Positions 35,937 to 47,947 of a DNA stretch of 64,000 bases are shown here, piece after piece. The notes beneath the pieces are model-generated. The model had not been told where the DNA came from. It made no database searches and saw nothing but the letters and a program-made list of their open reading frames with translations. The stretch comes from Gonapodya sp. JEL0774 (lineage: Eukaryota; Monoblepharomycota; Monoblepharidomycetes; Monoblepharidales; Gonapodyaceae). Made by a program: the position numbers and the translations under genes. The stretch covers positions 1 through 64,000 of the forward strand of contig JADIIX010000117.1 of NCBI GenBank assembly GCA_027604505.1, written 5' to 3'. Within the stretch, counting starts at the first letter, position 1. The number at the start of each line of letters is the position of its first letter.

Positions 35937-37078
35937 TTACCTTGTGCATCGCTTTTCCGTCACATGAATCCACTTGCCCTCCACCCAGTACAGTGTTGCA
36001 GATCCATCCGACTTCACAATTTTCGCACATGGGCTGCCGAAACTCCCCGCAACGTTCCAAGAGTCTGATACGGAAGACACACGTTGCGTTGCATTTCGCT
36101 CGTTGTTCAGAGCCGGGTAGCGGAACCAGTGTGCGTCACACCATGGTCGAACACCGCATTCATAGCAGAAACGGCTCTCTTGGCAGGGCACGCAGTAAAC
36201 CTGATCACAACTTGGCATACTGCAATTCGTCCAGCTTGAAACACAGTCTTTGCACAATTTGAAAGCTTTCAGGCATGCTTTGTACTTCATCTCGGAAAGT
36301 GAGCCACTGTTCTCCGGCAGGGAAGTGCTCGAGACATGACCACACATTTTGCACGTTGCCGTGGCGAGGCAGGGTCTGCAAAGAGATTGGGCGGCGGGCC
36401 AGCGTGCAATGTCCCTTCCCAGCTTTCTGGTAGTGTCCACTCTGTCGGCCAAAACAACGTTCCGCTTGCATGCGACGCAGAGTGAAGGACGAAAACGAGC
36501 TTTTTTTGAAAGTACCGTGGCCATGGCGTCCTTCAGTACCTGGAAATCCACTCGCTCAGCCCCGGGGTCCTTCGTCCAACTGCCATCTCGAACATCCACA
36601 ATCTGGATCTGAGGTGCGGAAGCAGCTGAGGAGGCCGAGCGCATTGATTGCAAATTATCTGTGATAAGTGGGATCAGAGATTTTAAGTGGAGATCGGGCT
36701 AATCGCGCAGCGAGAGGAGGATGAGCGAAGGCAGTTGGAGAGTCCTTGCGACCGTCCAAATGGTGATGGCAGTCCTGTCAAGAATAACTTTTTGGATTTT
36801 ATCCGTAAAAGGTACTCGTGCTCGCGTTTCGGTTACTCCAGGTGTTTCTAGCGCTATCCAGCTTGCGATTTGCTGGATGACCTTCTTGTACTCATCGTCA
36901 CACATCTTTGGCCCCACATAGGAAATGTCCAACGTGTGCCAAGCCAAAGGTTCGGCGAAAATTCGACCGGACGCGGTGCAGGAAGCTGTCACCCGAGGCG
37001 AACGGAGACCGGGAGAGGGTCGAAGATTGATATGAGTACTTCCACGGGAAAATTCACGAGGTGTTCGTGGATCAGCAT
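35937..37078 (-). CDS. F-box protein with Cys-rich C-terminal half
   Basis: ATG 37078 gives LVNFPVEVLISIFDPLP, a typical F-box start, followed one base out of frame by GRIFAEPLAWHTLDI, the second F-box helix region. So a single-base loss near 37005 is likely. The middle (36990-36700) is helical. A TAG near 36702 may be the end of a 54-nt intron with a weak GTCGCA donor. The C-terminal exon (36653-35937) is rich in Cys pairs (CVACKRN, CRPCLATATCKMCGH, CKDC, YCVPCQESRFCYECG) that should bind several zinc ions, and ends at TAA 35937. F-box proteins recruit substrates to SCF ubiquitin ligases; the Cys-rich part would be the substrate-binding side. The frame problems leave open whether it is functional. 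Confidence 0.6.
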
Positions 37079-37299
37079 TCTAGAGAATTTCTGGTGATCT
37101 GTTTGCGTCGACAAGGTCCGTATTAGAGATGACGTGATGACTTGGTGTTTGCCTCCACCCCGTGTTAGTTGAATATAATACAATGGGATTGGCCAACAAC
37201 TTCAAGAGTTCCGCTTCCCTTCGCTTTCTTTACTATTTGTTCGCTGTCTGATAATAATAAAACGAAGATATATGTGTAGTTATTGCATTTTTATCCACA
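37079..37299. promoter_or_regulatory. Bidirectional promoter region
   Basis: Only about 220 bases separate the divergent start codons of the F-box gene (-) and the racemase (+), so both promoters must share it. No specific element is identified. Confidence 0.4.
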
Positions 37300-38210
37300 A
37301 TGGTCACGAGAATTCTACTCACGAAATTTGTCCATGCAGTCACCGGTGAAAATATGCTTTCTACTTCCACTCCCCGACGAATCCTGATCATAAACCCGAA
37401 CTCGACGTGCGCAATGACGGACGGACTGAAACCGCTGGTCGATCGTCTTGGTTTCACAGATGTAGGTTGAGAACGTGGGGAAAGGTTATCCGGATGATCG
37501 AATCCAGCAGCTCGATTTAAACGATTGCACGGTTTATCTCCGTCCTTGTCCATCAGACCATCTTCAGCTACTTTACCGCTCCGTCTGGTCCTCTTTCGAT
37601 CAACAACGATGCTGACGGAGCTGCTTCGGCGACTCACTGTCTTCCTGTCCTCCGACCCATCCTCGCCGACCACGATGCCTTCCTCGTAGCGTGCTACTCT
37701 GCACATCCTCTCGTACCACTTCTTCAGAGGGAGCCTGTGGTGCTTGATGGGAAGAAACCAGTCACAGGGATCATGGAGGCGTCCGTAGACGCGAGCTTGA
37801 TGTCTCTCGGGCCAGGGGAGGCGTTCGGGGTGGTCAGCACTGGAAGGATCTGGGAGGAGCTGCTCGCCAAGGGCATCGCTGAGCACTTGGGTGTCAGCAG
37901 GGACTCCTCGGGAGTTGCATCGTCCCGCTTCGCAGGTGTGGAGACGACAGGTTTGAACGCAAATGAGCTCCACGACGCACCTGCCGAGCTTGTACGGAAA
38001 CGGATGAAGGAGGCAACCGCCAGGCTGTTGCGCAGAGGGAAAGTTGGAGCCGTTTGTCTGGGGTGCGCCGGGATGGCGGGATTGGACGATCTCGTGAGGG
38101 AGGCGTGTGTAGAGGAGATGGGCGAGGAAGCTGGGAAGCGAGTCAAGATTGTTGATGGTGTGCAGGCTGGAGTTTCATTGCTTGAAATGGCGTTGCGAGC
38201 GCGGTGGTGA
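37300..38210 (+). CDS. Asp/Glu/hydantoin racemase family protein (Dcg1-like)
   Basis: Two exons: 37300-37461 and 37557-38210, split by a 95-nt GTAGGT...CAG intron; the join is in frame (271 residues). ATG 37354 is an alternative start nearer the domain. Exon 1 has the N-terminal motif RILIINPNSTCAMTDG. Exon 2 has YFTAPSGPLSINNDADG, then VACYSAHPLVPLL with the first catalytic Cys, PVTGIMEASVDASL, FGVVSTGRIWE, FAGVETTGL and the second Cys in VCLGCAGMAGL. Both catalytic Cys are therefore present. The family racemises hydantoins, allantoin or Asp/Glu by a two-Cys mechanism. In Saccharomyces, DCG1 lies in the DAL allantoin cluster beside an NCS1 permease, a parallel to the permease upstream here. 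Confidence 0.9.
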
Positions 38211-38870
38211 CATTAAGCTTACGGAAGGTCTGCGTATACATCCCGTATCGTTTATTCTCTGACCTCAAAGCATCTTCAAGGACGTTTTTATTGACATTCG
38301 AAAGCACGGATGAGGGCCGTGTGAAGGTCTTTTGCATGACACTCCATTCCCACTCCCATGGACTTACTGAACACTTACTTCGTAGAGTGACTTGTTGTGC
38401 AAGTATCTGCATTAGAGAATCTTGAAATGAAAAATTGCAAACTCTTTTGTTCCCTGTCTGAATGTTTGACTGCCGTCGTCCTGGCTGTGGGGCAAAAGGC
38501 CATCGCACCCCCGACGAGATACAGCGTGCCACCCATTGATGGGTGCAGACCGGGAAGATAACTCTGAGCGTGCGTTGCTTCTCTTTGGGAGACGCGTGAA
38601 GATAGCAGACGAGTCGAGTGATGGTCATCAGCTTTGGCGCCACGGATGGAACAAAGGTCGCACTGGACCTGTGGACTCGTAAATGTTTCGATTATGATCC
38701 TAGATACTTTGTGCTGATTCTTGCTCTTTCTCTTAACACTCGGTGGCATCCGCATCACGTCCTCGTGTGTACATACATTTACATTAGAACCCGACCTGTC
38801 ACCGTTCAACTACAATCCACCGAACATCATCCCCCCCGGCCCTGAGCTCGGCGCAATCGGGGAGCAACTT
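38211..38870. other. Intergenic region before the nucleotide-sugar transporter
   Basis: No recognisable gene; minus-strand frames of about 140-165 codons show no family motifs. It should contain the transporter promoter. Confidence 0.35.
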
Positions 38871-40873
38871 ATGCAGAAGCATCATTCGCTTCCCTCTCCA
38901 ATCTCGTCACCTGCACTTCAACAGCCCCTCAGCTCGTCCTCAACTTTTCTCGGGATGCAGCTCAAATGGATATCCTTGTTGATTCTCGTCGTACAAAACT
39001 CGATGCTGGTCATTGTCATGAAGTACGCGAGAATGCAGCCGGGTCAGAAATTCCTCTCTTCCACTGCCGTAGGTCCGTGTCACCATTGGCATTCCCTAGT
39101 TGATACAGAAGGCGTTGGATACTGGAAATGAAATATGGTCGGCATTCCAGCCATCAACTGTTCTGAGACTGGGCGTGGGGAATGTGGACAAGCAATTGCA
39201 AGGGGGGGTGGCAGGAACGGCCATGTCCTCGATGGTCGCACGTCAGACAGCTCGTGATTCTAGCAAAGAGATTTGCGCAAGAGCAGTGGAACACGGCATC
39301 AATCATGGACTCGAGCACTATGGCTCTAACGCGAATGGAAATGTCGATTGATTTTGGAGTCCGATTTTCTCCGGAAAAGAACTACCAGAACGTCACATCT
39401 ACATTTGCTCGGATTTTTGAGTCGTTCGAAACTGAGCAAGGAGAAACATGGGAACTGTCAGAGGAATCTGTTAAACCACAAGCAAACCAGCACCAATTGC
39501 ATTGCGCTGTCCTCGTAACACATGGTGGATATCTCGATGTGGTTGGCGGCTGATATGAGTTTGCTCTTTAAACTTGAAGATAACAGAGAAAATGGCTGTG
39601 ACGAGATGGGCGTCCAAGCATGCTGACCCTCCCGCTCATTCTGTCTCCCTCCTCCCCGCTGTCAGTCATGTCTGAGGTATTCAAACTCCTCGTCTCTACC
39701 ATCATCTACTACAATGATGAGCAGTCGGCCCGCAATGCCCACACCCCAATCCGCGCGCACCCGCTCGGATTTCCTCCGGGTTTCAGTCTGCGGAAATTCT
39801 GGCACGACCTATTTGGCTCCGAAAGTCAGTGGTATAAGCTGACGGTGCCCGCCGTGCTCTATTTTGTTCAGAATAATCTTCAGTATGTGGCAGTGGGTGC
39901 GTTGGACGCTGCCACGTTTCAGGTCACCTATCAAATGAAGGTGAGCATTCAATGCGGAAGACGTATGGGGATGGGCTTCCCATGGTGCTTCCGTTTTGGA
40001 GCAAGTACGGGCTCGCGAATAACCCCGTGGATAGAAATTGATCCATCTTTGAAACCGAATTTTCTTCGCATGTATTCCGTGACTGATGTCTCCAAGGTGA
40101 AACTAACGCCGTTTTCCTGCCCAAAGATTCTCACTACCGCACTCTGCTCCGTCCTCATGCTCAACCGCTCCCTCTCCAACCTCAAATGGGTCTCCTTGTT
40201 TCTCTTGACAGCTGGCATCGCTCTTGTCCAGCTCCCGCCCGACACCTTCTCGTCCACAGCTACCAAGCACCACTCCTCTTCTTCCGATCCCGTCAAGGGT
40301 CTTGTTGCTGTCACCGTTGCCTGCATTCTATCTGGTCTCGCGGGAGTCTACTTTGAGAAAATTCTCAAGGGGTCCACGGCGAGTCTTTGGGTCCGCAACG
40401 TCCAGCTCTCCCTGTTCACCATCATCCCCGGCTATTTCTTTGGTGTGCTCGTGGTGGACGGGCAACAGCTGAGAGTGGGTGGAGGATTCTTCCAAGGCTA
40501 CACCGCATGGACATGGGGAGCAATCGCGACACAGGCGTTTGGTGGTCTTGTGGTGGCCGTCGTAGTAAAATACGCAGGTCAGTTTAGGTTCTTGCCACTG
40601 CAAAAACGTCTCCGCAAAATCTCATCCTGATAACACCACAAACCTCGCTCTTGCTTGCATGATTGTCCACCTTCAGACAATATCCTTAAAGGGTTTGCCA
40701 CATCCATCTCAATTATCCTTTCATCGCTCGCGTCCGTGTACCTTTTCACCTTCCAGGTCACAGGCCAGTTCTTTGCCGGTGCAGGCCTGGTCATTTACGC
40801 CACATATTTATATGGCCAACCTGACGATCCAAAGGCTGGTTACGTTAAATTGGCGGGGACGGAAAAGCGGTAG
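38871..40873 (+). CDS. UDP-galactose-type nucleotide-sugar transporter (SLC35A family)
   Basis: ATG 38871 (or 38955, giving [17 protein letters not shown]) begins the first helix exon, which ends in the TAV region at 39072. After a long intron (39073-39665) come [45 protein letters not shown]; then [49 protein letters not shown] and, in the last exon, [17 protein letters not shown], ending at TAG 40873. These are the diagnostic motifs of the UDP-galactose/UDP-GlcNAc/CMP-sialate transporters of the Golgi membrane, with about ten helices. The match to animal SLC35A2 is close along the whole length; substrate within the family is inferred. All splice joins preserve frame. Confidence 0.9.
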
Positions 40874-41201
40874 CGAGAACGGTTGCACTTGACTGTAGTT
40901 TGCGATCAGGTCCACCGGGAGAACAAGTCGACACTTTCACCAAACAGAAGCCTTTATATGTATACATGACTCCAAGATACCCTAGAATATCGTGTTATGT
41001 GCTTGAACGTGTTCCCCATTTTGCAATCTCCGTCGAATACAACCATTTTCAGTCGGATTCAGATGTGCGTTCCGGATTTCGCAACAGCAAGATCTTCCAA
41101 ATGCTAAGCTCAAATACAAAATTGCTGGAACCAGATCACCACTCATATGCCATCTTGCTCCTACATTCAAAGAACTTTGGGACACACACTCGCAGATGAA
41201 A
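40874..41201. other. Convergent 3' intergenic region
   Basis: Between the transporter (+) and the RGG-rich gene (-). Nothing recognised. Confidence 0.45.
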
Positions 41202-44200
41202 TCACAAAGTTCGTACTTTCCTCTCCATGTCTTTCACCATATTCTCCAATCTCGTCAAATCGGTTGTCACCAACTTCAAGTCACCGAGAATTCTGGCCAC
41301 CTGTGCTTTTATATTTTGTTCTGGTGTAGCAGGTGTGGTGAGTGTAGTCACGTCAGGACTTGTCGACGCCGCCACGGACGCACGTAGCGTGTCAGGTTCA
41401 GATATCGACACGGACTCCACCCGGTCTATCGTTGGTAATTGTAGAGCAGCAGATCTCAGTTTTTTGGAATACAACTCCCTGATGCACGACTTTTCCTCAT
41501 TGCGTAACAATGTGGGAGGTTCTGTTTCATCTTGACACATGGTTGAGGTTGAGCCATCCAACACGTCCATAGCAGAATCAGCTCCAAAAGCGGCTCGCTG
41601 CCGAGCAGTCGCTCGAGAGGAACCGCTCCCATCACGTACAACGTTATTGTTTACCTCCTGGACCTCCACAGGGACCGGAACCAACCGGAGCTTCGCACTA
41701 GCCCGTGCTGCCTCCCTGTTGCACCACGATAAGGAAGGTGCAGCCTGTGGAGAGCGCGAATGGACATTTGGCGCATCTTGTGCACCAATTTCGATCTGTT
41801 CCGACGACCAGAGCATGTGGTGCTGGCTAAATTGAGCGTCGGAATCCAACTCCTCCGGGGCAAGGTTTAGGAAATGTCTTTGTCTCTTGTGCACGATGGA
41901 TCCCGCCTCCTCCTCGGTGTCACAGTCTCGCCCATTGGGGACCCGCTTGCGCCTTTTCTGCACCAACAACGCGCCGCCACCGCCCGTCACACCGTCCGCT
42001 TCCTCACCAGCCTCATCCGCCGGTTCCTTCGGTACCGCACTGCTCACAACTCCGATTTGTGCGATGGCTTCGTGCAAGACGGTCGAGTCGTCTTCGTCCA
42101 GCACGTCCATGAGTTCTTCATAAATTACCTCACTGTCATCCGAAAAGGCAAACCCATTACCGGGCACCCCGGACCCGGGAACTGGACCGGTACTGTTGCC
42201 GTTCAGCTTTATTCCAGCGAGCTCTGAACCGACACCAATGCTGCTGTCTACGTTTCCTTGCATGCCAGGTAAGGTCTGGTGGACTGATTCCCTGTTCCCG
42301 CCCCCGCCATCACCGTCGCGGTTTCCTTCCCTCTTGCCTTCCCCTGCGTCATTCTCCCTTTCTTCGTCCGCATCGCCCACATTCCTCTTGCGGGATCTCC
42401 CACGTGCCGTCCGAGTCCACCCGTTCCCACGCGGTCGCTTTCTATTGTGGCTCTGACGAGCCTCGGGTTCCTGTTCTGACTGCGATTGCGGAAGCGACCC
42501 CGACAGGGACGGCGGCCGAGACGATAGCGGGAGAAACAGACCAGAATCGACCGTGGGGCACGTTTCTGTGGACCAGATAACGGTGGGAATGGCGGGCGGG
42601 GCGGGATCGGGAGGTGGAGGCGTGGGTAGAGGCGTGGGTAGAGGCGTGGAATGCGACGAGGTGGAGATCGATCGCGAGACCGACGCTCGCGGTCGCGGTT
42701 GGCCTCGGCCTCTGCCTCGCCCCCGCACTCCTTCTCGTTGTTGGGTTTTCGCGCGAGAGCTGGAGCGGTACTCGGTGTCTTCTTCGTCGTCACTTGCAGA
42801 GTCCTCACTTGAGCTGTGTGAGCGGCTACGACCGGCGGCAGATGTGTCGCAAGACACCATCGGAGAATCGGTTCTGACGGGAAATGTGTAGCGAGATAGC
42901 ACCGGTGAGTCAATCCTGGCGGTAGGTGTGTCGCGAGACAGCACTGGGGAGTCGGTGCTGACGCCAGGTGTGTCACGAGACAGCACCGAGGAGTCGGTTC
43001 GGTCTACTTCCTGGGTAGATAGGACCTGTTCGGATTTGGTGTCCACATGTTCTACGGACGACGACTCGTCGTCCTCGCCCTGGTCGATCTCGCTCAGGGC
43101 AGAGGACGACGTCACCTCTTCGAGCGTCCAAAATTTGGATTGCCCGCCGTTACTACTACCACCGCTCCGCCTGTGTCCCCGGGAACGAGCGGTAGGGTTG
43201 CCTGCGTTCCCTCGGGCAGATGCAGGACCGGCTCCCCGCCCTCGAATAGATCCGCCTCCACCTCCACCTCTGGACCGACCACGGCGGCGACGAGAGTGGG
43301 AGAGGGTTGCGGGTTTCGAGTGCGATGATGACAAGGGGTTGGCCCTGGACCCCCCCGCCCGCTTGGAGTCACCCGCCGCGGTGGAAGGAGCGGCCAGTAG
43401 CCCCATGACCCTACACCACGCGTCTGCATCCGCGATAGACGAGTTCCGCTGCTTGAGCATGGTGGCTCTGCGGTCGAGTCTGGGGTCGAGGTCGAGGTCG
43501 AGGTCGAGGGCGGCGTCGAGGGCGCGGGCAAGGACGAGGGCAGGGGAGGACGGGGATTTGGGAAGGAGGGAGGCGAAGGAGGATTTGCGTTTGATGGGGG
43601 TCGCGGAGGTGGGGAGGGGGTAGGGGTAGAGTTCGTGGAGAGGGGCCCAGCCACTTGTGGTGGGAATGGTGGACGGGGGCCGATGGCGAACAGAATGGTA
43701 TGAAAGAGTCAAAAAAGCATGGAAAAGGAGGGGTCATCGGAGAAAACCCGGGCAGATATAGGAAGTGTGAGTGTGAAAAGAACGTTGAGCAGAATTGATT
43801 GCGCAGTTTCCGTACAAGAAGCTGGAGGCCCAAACTCACAATTTTTCCTCTCCAACGTCAAAGAACATGACCGGGTAGAGCTCTTCGTCGGTATCGTCGT
43901 CTGCACAGTCAGCATCACCCGCACCAACCCCGTCACCTCGACCACCACCACCGCCATTGTGATTGTCCTCCTGTGCCTCAGCAAAGAGCGCTTTCTGCTC
44001 GTCGTCGAGGGCGTTGACGTCGAGCGATCTGGCTGGCCAGGTAGGCCATTGCCCGCCCCAGGTTCGACAGAGTAAAGGGGTGTCTGGCAATGGGGGCAGT
44101 TCGAGGGGTGGAGGAAGGGGCGGAGCGTCGAGGAGGGCCGTGTACGCGCGGAGTTTGCGACGTTTCTTGTCGCGTGCGGCCTTTGCTTCTGCTCGCCGCC

Positions 44201-44519
44201 GCTTTCGCGCGTCCTCGTCCTCGTCCTCGTCCTCCTCGGCATCGCTGCTCCTGCTGCTGCTGCCGCTTCTCTGGCTGTTGCGCGCCGACCTCACGTCCTC
44301 CTTCTTCGTGTGCGCGGCTCCGCACACGCCATTGCTGTCGGCTGGATTAAGCTCACTGCCCGCGTTGTCCCCGTCCTCGTCCAAGTCACCTTTGTCCCCG
44401 TCGAGGCTCACACCGCGACAGGAGCTCAACTCGGATCCATCGTCGTCCCACTCCAACGCCGATTTCACTTCTGGTCTTCGCTGGTCTGGTTCTGGCGAGG
44501 ACTCGGGCTCGATTTTCAT
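41202..44519 (-). CDS. Large disordered RGG/RS-type protein with C-terminal coiled coil
   Basis: Exon 1 (44519-43849) starts MKIEPESSPEPD and is acidic with a basic patch (ARKRRRAEAKAARDKKRRK). It ends at a GTGAGT donor; an intron of about 200 nt to an acceptor near 43654 keeps frame into a single exon of over 800 codons. That exon holds Gly/Arg runs (RGRSRGGGGGG, RGRGRGRG), tandem LSRDTP-type repeats (42850-43010), Pro/Thr repeats and KR patches (QKRRKRVP). It ends with a likely coiled coil (LGDLKLVTTDLTRLENMVKD) before the TGA at 41202. It looks like a nuclear, possibly RNA- or chromatin-associated protein, but no family is recognised. The exon join is inferred from frame and splice sites only. 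Confidence 0.55.
42604..42650 (-). repeat. 12-bp tandem repeat (Pro-Thr-Pro-Leu)
   Basis: The motif GTGGGTAGAGGC is repeated in tandem on the plus strand and encodes PTPLPTPLPTP in the disordered protein. Confidence 0.7.
42850..43010 (-). repeat. Tandem repeats encoding LSRDTP units
   Basis: Four diverged units of about 48 bases encode variants of VLSRDTPxxxTDSP in the disordered RGG-rich protein. The Ser/Thr-Pro pairs could be kinase targets. Confidence 0.7.
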
Positions 44520-44891
44520 CGGTCAGTTGAAAGCAAACCGCAGGTGGAAGTGAAACCCAAACCCCAAACGAATTGATTTGATTTAACGCGAAACACGAAG
44601 ACGCTCAACAGAGATTCAGCTGCATTTATTAGAGGCATTCTTCTACTCTGTCGGCCAGCGGCGGCAGCGTGGGCATTTTTAAAGGCATTCAAATAAAATA
44701 GAGCTTGATAAAGGACGGACAACACATTCAACTATATGAGTCGTTAATTAAACTTTTCTGTTTCTAGAAGTTCCAATTGGCTTTGGACTGCTGTCAGTGA
44801 GGTCGCTGGTCAGCTTCACTTTTTTGTTCTTTCAGTTGTATGTTCTTCACACCAAAATTCCGGAACCGAACGACTTGAAAAGAATTGGAAA
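44520..44891. promoter_or_regulatory. Bidirectional promoter region
   Basis: The start codons of the RGG-rich gene (-) and the TPR-like gene (+) are 372 bases apart and divergent, so this interval should hold both promoters. No gene is visible in it. Confidence 0.45.
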
Positions 44892-47572
44892 ATGCCACCA
44901 GCGAAGACGGCGCGCGCTCAATCGGCGGAGGAAATGATCGACGGTGCGGCCGTCGCGTCGCTGATCCCCAGCTTTCTCTTTTGAATGCGTGATTTCACAG
45001 ACTCTTATCGACGCTGCCCCCACGGGCCATTTTCTCCATCTTTTTTGCCGCATTTCAATGAAAATATGCTCTACTTAATTACGTGAAATCGCAGACGCGG
45101 CTAAACAGGAAGACAAGGCGGCGTCGTTCGGTTTCTCCGGCGAAAAGGGCCTCCGTGCTCTCCACCGCGCCGCCGACCTCTACTTGCACAGCTTTCGCGC
45201 TGCAGAGGAGCGAGCCGCCCAGCTCGGCGGGGACAGGCCCAAAAATGATGACCCTCGGGCCGCCGCGGAATGGTCGTTGAACGTCCATGCGGCGGTGGAG
45301 AGCTTGATTGGCATGTGAGTCGGGCATCTCGAGCCTTTGAGGGATTCGAACGTGTGGTTGAACGGGGAGAGTGGTTGCCGGCCGGGGCTGGGGTTCGTTG
45401 GGAGGGTTGGTCGGCGGTTCGTGCGCGGTGGGAACACACAGATGTCAGAGTTCAAACGACAACGTGGAAGTCGCTTCCTCCTAGCTCTGATACGTGGAAT
45501 CAAAAGTGTGTTTACGAAACGTGCCAGTCACAGAGACCCGGTGTGCAGTGGTGTATGCTGCCTTTTGGTATCCCCGCTCGAAAGAACTTGTTGTCAAAGG
45601 AATCTCCTCGTGCGCACCTGCTCAAATCACTCGTGCTGCTTTCGACCACTCCCTTTGAACATGAATCGGGTTTTGGCGGTTGGCGGTGCCGCGGTGCCCC
45701 TCCCGTTTTTTTCTCCAACCCGTTCTCCGCCTCCCAGCGCTCGCACCGCCCACCGACTCTCATCCCACCCGAACCCACCGACACCGCCCTCGCTGTCCCT
45801 CCACCTTCTCCTCCTCGCCACCCACGCCTCCCGCCTCGCCCTCTCCTCCGCATCCCACCACAACGCCCTCCTCCCTCCCTCCTCTGCCCGCCCCATCCCC
45901 ACCACCGACGCCTCATTCAACCTCGCACAGCAACTCCGCGACCTTGCCGATACCATCGCCGACCGCGACGTCGTCCACGTTCACGTCCACGACTATCCAG
46001 GCCCGGCACCCACAGGGGACGTGCCCACGACCACGACCGCCACTGTCCTGTCACCCCTCCCCGACCCGGGAACCCTCCCTGACCCACCGTACCTCGCCAG
46101 AGAAGCCGCTGAGCTGCTGGGGCACGTGTATGTCGAGCAGGTCCGTGCGGCGAGAGAGCAAGAGTGGATGGGGTGGACGTTTCACGCCGAGGTGGACCGA
46201 GAGGGGTCAGGTGCGAGTGCTGGTGAGTGTTGCCGGTGCTGGTCTGAGCGTCGAGGCGCCAATAAACTCCTCCCACCCAGGCACAACCAACCACACCGTC
46301 GATGTCGATGCCAATGCAATGGACACCTCGGGGACCCACTCCGACCACGACCACACGCTCGACAGTGACGCGGACCCCGTCACCCCGCTCGCCCTTCACG
46401 ATACATTGCTGGCCCTTGCGGGAGCCTTGGGCGACCTGCTACAATTCGCAGCTGAATCCGACGCGGCAGTCGCCGGTGCATCACCCTCCGCGGCCCTCGC
46501 CTCGGTCACCGTGTCCATCCCGGATGCCCTCCTGGGTTCGGCGGCGACCACCGACTCAGCCGCCACCCCGCCGTTCGACGACACATCTCTCGTCTCTGTT
46601 CCGCTCACTGCGCTGGCATTCGCGGCCCTCCGCGCACCGGGCATGGCCCTCCGTCTCGTACCGGGCTCTCCCGAGGCCCTCCACACCCGCGCATCCCTGG
46701 CCGCCGAACTTGCCAACGCAACGCACGACGTTCACTCCCTCGAGCAGGCGGCAGCAGAGTTGGAGACCGTAGCACGGAGTGCAGAGGCGGCAGTGGCGGC
46801 CTTGGCGGGCGGGAGCCCGGCAGAGGGCAGAATGGGTGTGCTGGAGCTGAGAGCCATGACGGGCGAAGCCCTCTCGGAGCGAGGTGATGCGTTGCTGGCC
46901 CTCGCACGCCTCGCGCACGCCTCGGCATCCTCCACATCCTCGGCCGCCCCTTCTCGTCTCCGCCCCAACCTCGCCGCCTCCCTTCAATCCTACTCCCGCG
47001 CGCTAACGTTCACCCTCCCTCCCCCTAGCCCGTTCACTCAGCCCGTGCCTCTCTCGTGCTTTCCGCTCCTCCTCCGCCTCGCCGACCTGGAACTCCTTCG
47101 CGCCGCGTCTGGTACCTACTCAGCGACCGAGGTGGCAACGTTGGTGAAGAACGCCGAGTCGTACGCAGGAAGGGCAGAGAAGTGCGCCAAAGAAGCCACA
47201 CTGCCCTGGCGAGTACAACGCCCCGGGGGCCCTCTGGCACGCCCTGCGGACCCGCTCGCCGTGCCCTCGATACTTTCCGGAGGATTCACGGCAGAGTCTG
47301 ACGCGATGCTCGCGCGATGTACCTTTGTTCTGCTTCGTTGCTGCTCGTTCCGCAGCGTATTAGCTTCGTCTCCGCCGGAAGCACTGCGCGAGGCTGCCGT
47401 ACCGCTCGTCAAAACGTTGCTGGGGCAGGTTGTGGTCGGTGAGACGTGGGAAGCGGTGTGCGAGAGAGTGGGACCGGAAGAGGACGTTGCGTGGTGTGGT
47501 GTGTGGGCGAAGATGGGCGATGCGGACGCGGGTCCTGTACTCGAGGCCATGTGGAAGCAAGTAGGGGTTTGA
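44892..47572 (+). CDS. Helical TPR-like protein, unassigned
   Basis: ATG 44892 gives MPPAKTARAQSAEEMID. A second exon (45095-45315) reads FGFSGEKGLRALHRAADLY and AAAEWSLNVHAAVESLIGM, ending at GTGAGT. After an intron of about 400 nt a Pro/Ala-rich exon carries HLLLLATHASRLALSS and LAQQLRDLADTIADRDV. Near 46222 a GTGAGT...CCCAG intron switches frame to the last exon, with LLALAGALGDLLQFA, SLEQAAAELETVARSAEA, GEALSERGDALLALARLA and LLRLADLELLRAASGTYS, ending at TGA 47572. The Ala/Leu-rich helix pairs and ASLQSYSRAL suggest TPR-like repeats, but no family is certain. High G/C (Ala, Pro codons) makes all frames long; the chosen frame is the one that splices cleanly. Confidence 0.55.
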
Positions 47573-47947
47573 GGAGTTTGAAAGACTTAGTCTGAACACT
47601 AGATTGTACTTTCTGTTCTCGTCAAAGTTTTGAATCTCTCGTAGCATTAGTGAACAACATTGCGCATGTCATGGTGCATATATTGTCTGCCTTCCCTTGC
47701 AGGGAGGGAAAAATTCCCCCTTTACTCCTTTGCGTGTGACTGCAGCTAAGCTATCTTGAGTTTGTATTGAGGTTCATAATGTACTAGTTTCACTAGATCG
47801 CATGATTCGGAAATTGGTACCCTCGTGTGACATTTTTTGCCCCTGCAAGAACTCATAAAGGAGAACTTAAAGCCGGCTTACAGTTGAAACGATTACTAAA
47901 CTTAGTTATATCCTTTGTTTCCAATTTGGTCTCACAGCGTATGGTTC
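47573..47947. other. Convergent 3' intergenic region
   Basis: Between the TPR-like gene (+) and the TOK1 gene (-). No gene is seen. Confidence 0.45.

Noticed and set aside
37233-37973. 246-codon minus-strand ORF
   Set aside because: Antisense of the racemase exon, which has clear catalytic motifs.
45512-47550. Several long minus-strand ORFs
   Set aside because: Shadows in G/C-rich coding DNA of the TPR-like gene; Arg/Gly-rich with no family features.
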